DNA of 28,182 bases from a virus, in IMG/VR virus record IMGVR_UViG_3300044633_000479, positions 1-28,182 of that record; one strand, written 5' to 3'. Below are positions 28,146 to 28,182 of the stretch, piece by piece (the first letter of the stretch is position 1; every line of letters begins with the position of its first letter). The notes beneath the pieces are model-generated. The model was not told the origin of the DNA. It searched no databases and worked only from the letters and a program-made list of their open reading frames with translations. Both the position numbers and the translations under genes were made by a program.

Positions 28146-28182
28146 GGTGGTGTCCTCTATGGTTTATTGGTAGGGGACGAAT

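Overview
The window is a stretch of a tailed double-stranded DNA phage (or a closely related prophage-like element). Every supported gene lies on the minus strand, so the natural reading direction is from 28182 down to 1. Genes are tightly packed, mostly with ATGA/TAATG overlaps. The P22-type portal and gp4-like connector, the very long repetitive fibres and the absence of any sheath or tape-measure gene suggest a short-tailed (podovirus-like) phage. Its gene set resembles those seen in uncultured aquatic phages of Gram-negative bacteria. That placement is inference from recognised families; the host cannot be named from this sequence.

Right part (about 28.1 to 19.5 kb): small, mostly uncharacterised, probably early or accessory genes. 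The recognisable ones are a histone-deacetylase/acetylpolyamine-amidohydrolase-like enzyme, a DUF6378 protein, a DUF932 protein, two small zinc-binding proteins, a DUF2325-like protein and a PD-(D/E)XK-type nuclease. This part carries at least six perfect sigma70 promoters (TTGACA, 16 to 18 bases, TATAAT). Several overlap the stop codon of the gene before, and most are followed by a similar short leader ending in ATAGAGGACA before the ATG.

Middle (19072 to 19557): a non-coding stretch of about 490 bases just upstream of the small terminase gene. It holds ten copies of GTTCCA/TGGAAC within 252 bases, plus a 10-bp inverted repeat nearer the terminase gene. It is a candidate packaging site, replication origin or operator array.

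Left part (19.1 kb to 1): the late module in canonical order. It runs small and large terminase, a KxGG-motif protein, portal, two tiny proteins, a GroES-like co-chaperonin, scaffold, a conserved head-region protein, a putative decoration protein, major capsid protein, a lectin-like structural protein and a KxGG-repeat protein. Then follow two further conserved proteins, a gp4-like connector with an inserted discoidin-like domain, a zinc-motif protein, two long fibre proteins, a tail-assembly-chaperone-like protein, a DUF7936 protein, and small genes that include a holin-like membrane protein. Two perfect sigma70 promoters lie inside coding sequence here (in the scaffold gene and in the DUF6321 gene), placed to boost capsid and tail expression.

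No integrase, polymerase, helicase or endolysin is visible; they may lie outside the window. No tRNA, CRISPR array, insertion sequence or reverse transcriptase was found. All family assignments were made by eye from sequence motifs and no database search was run.
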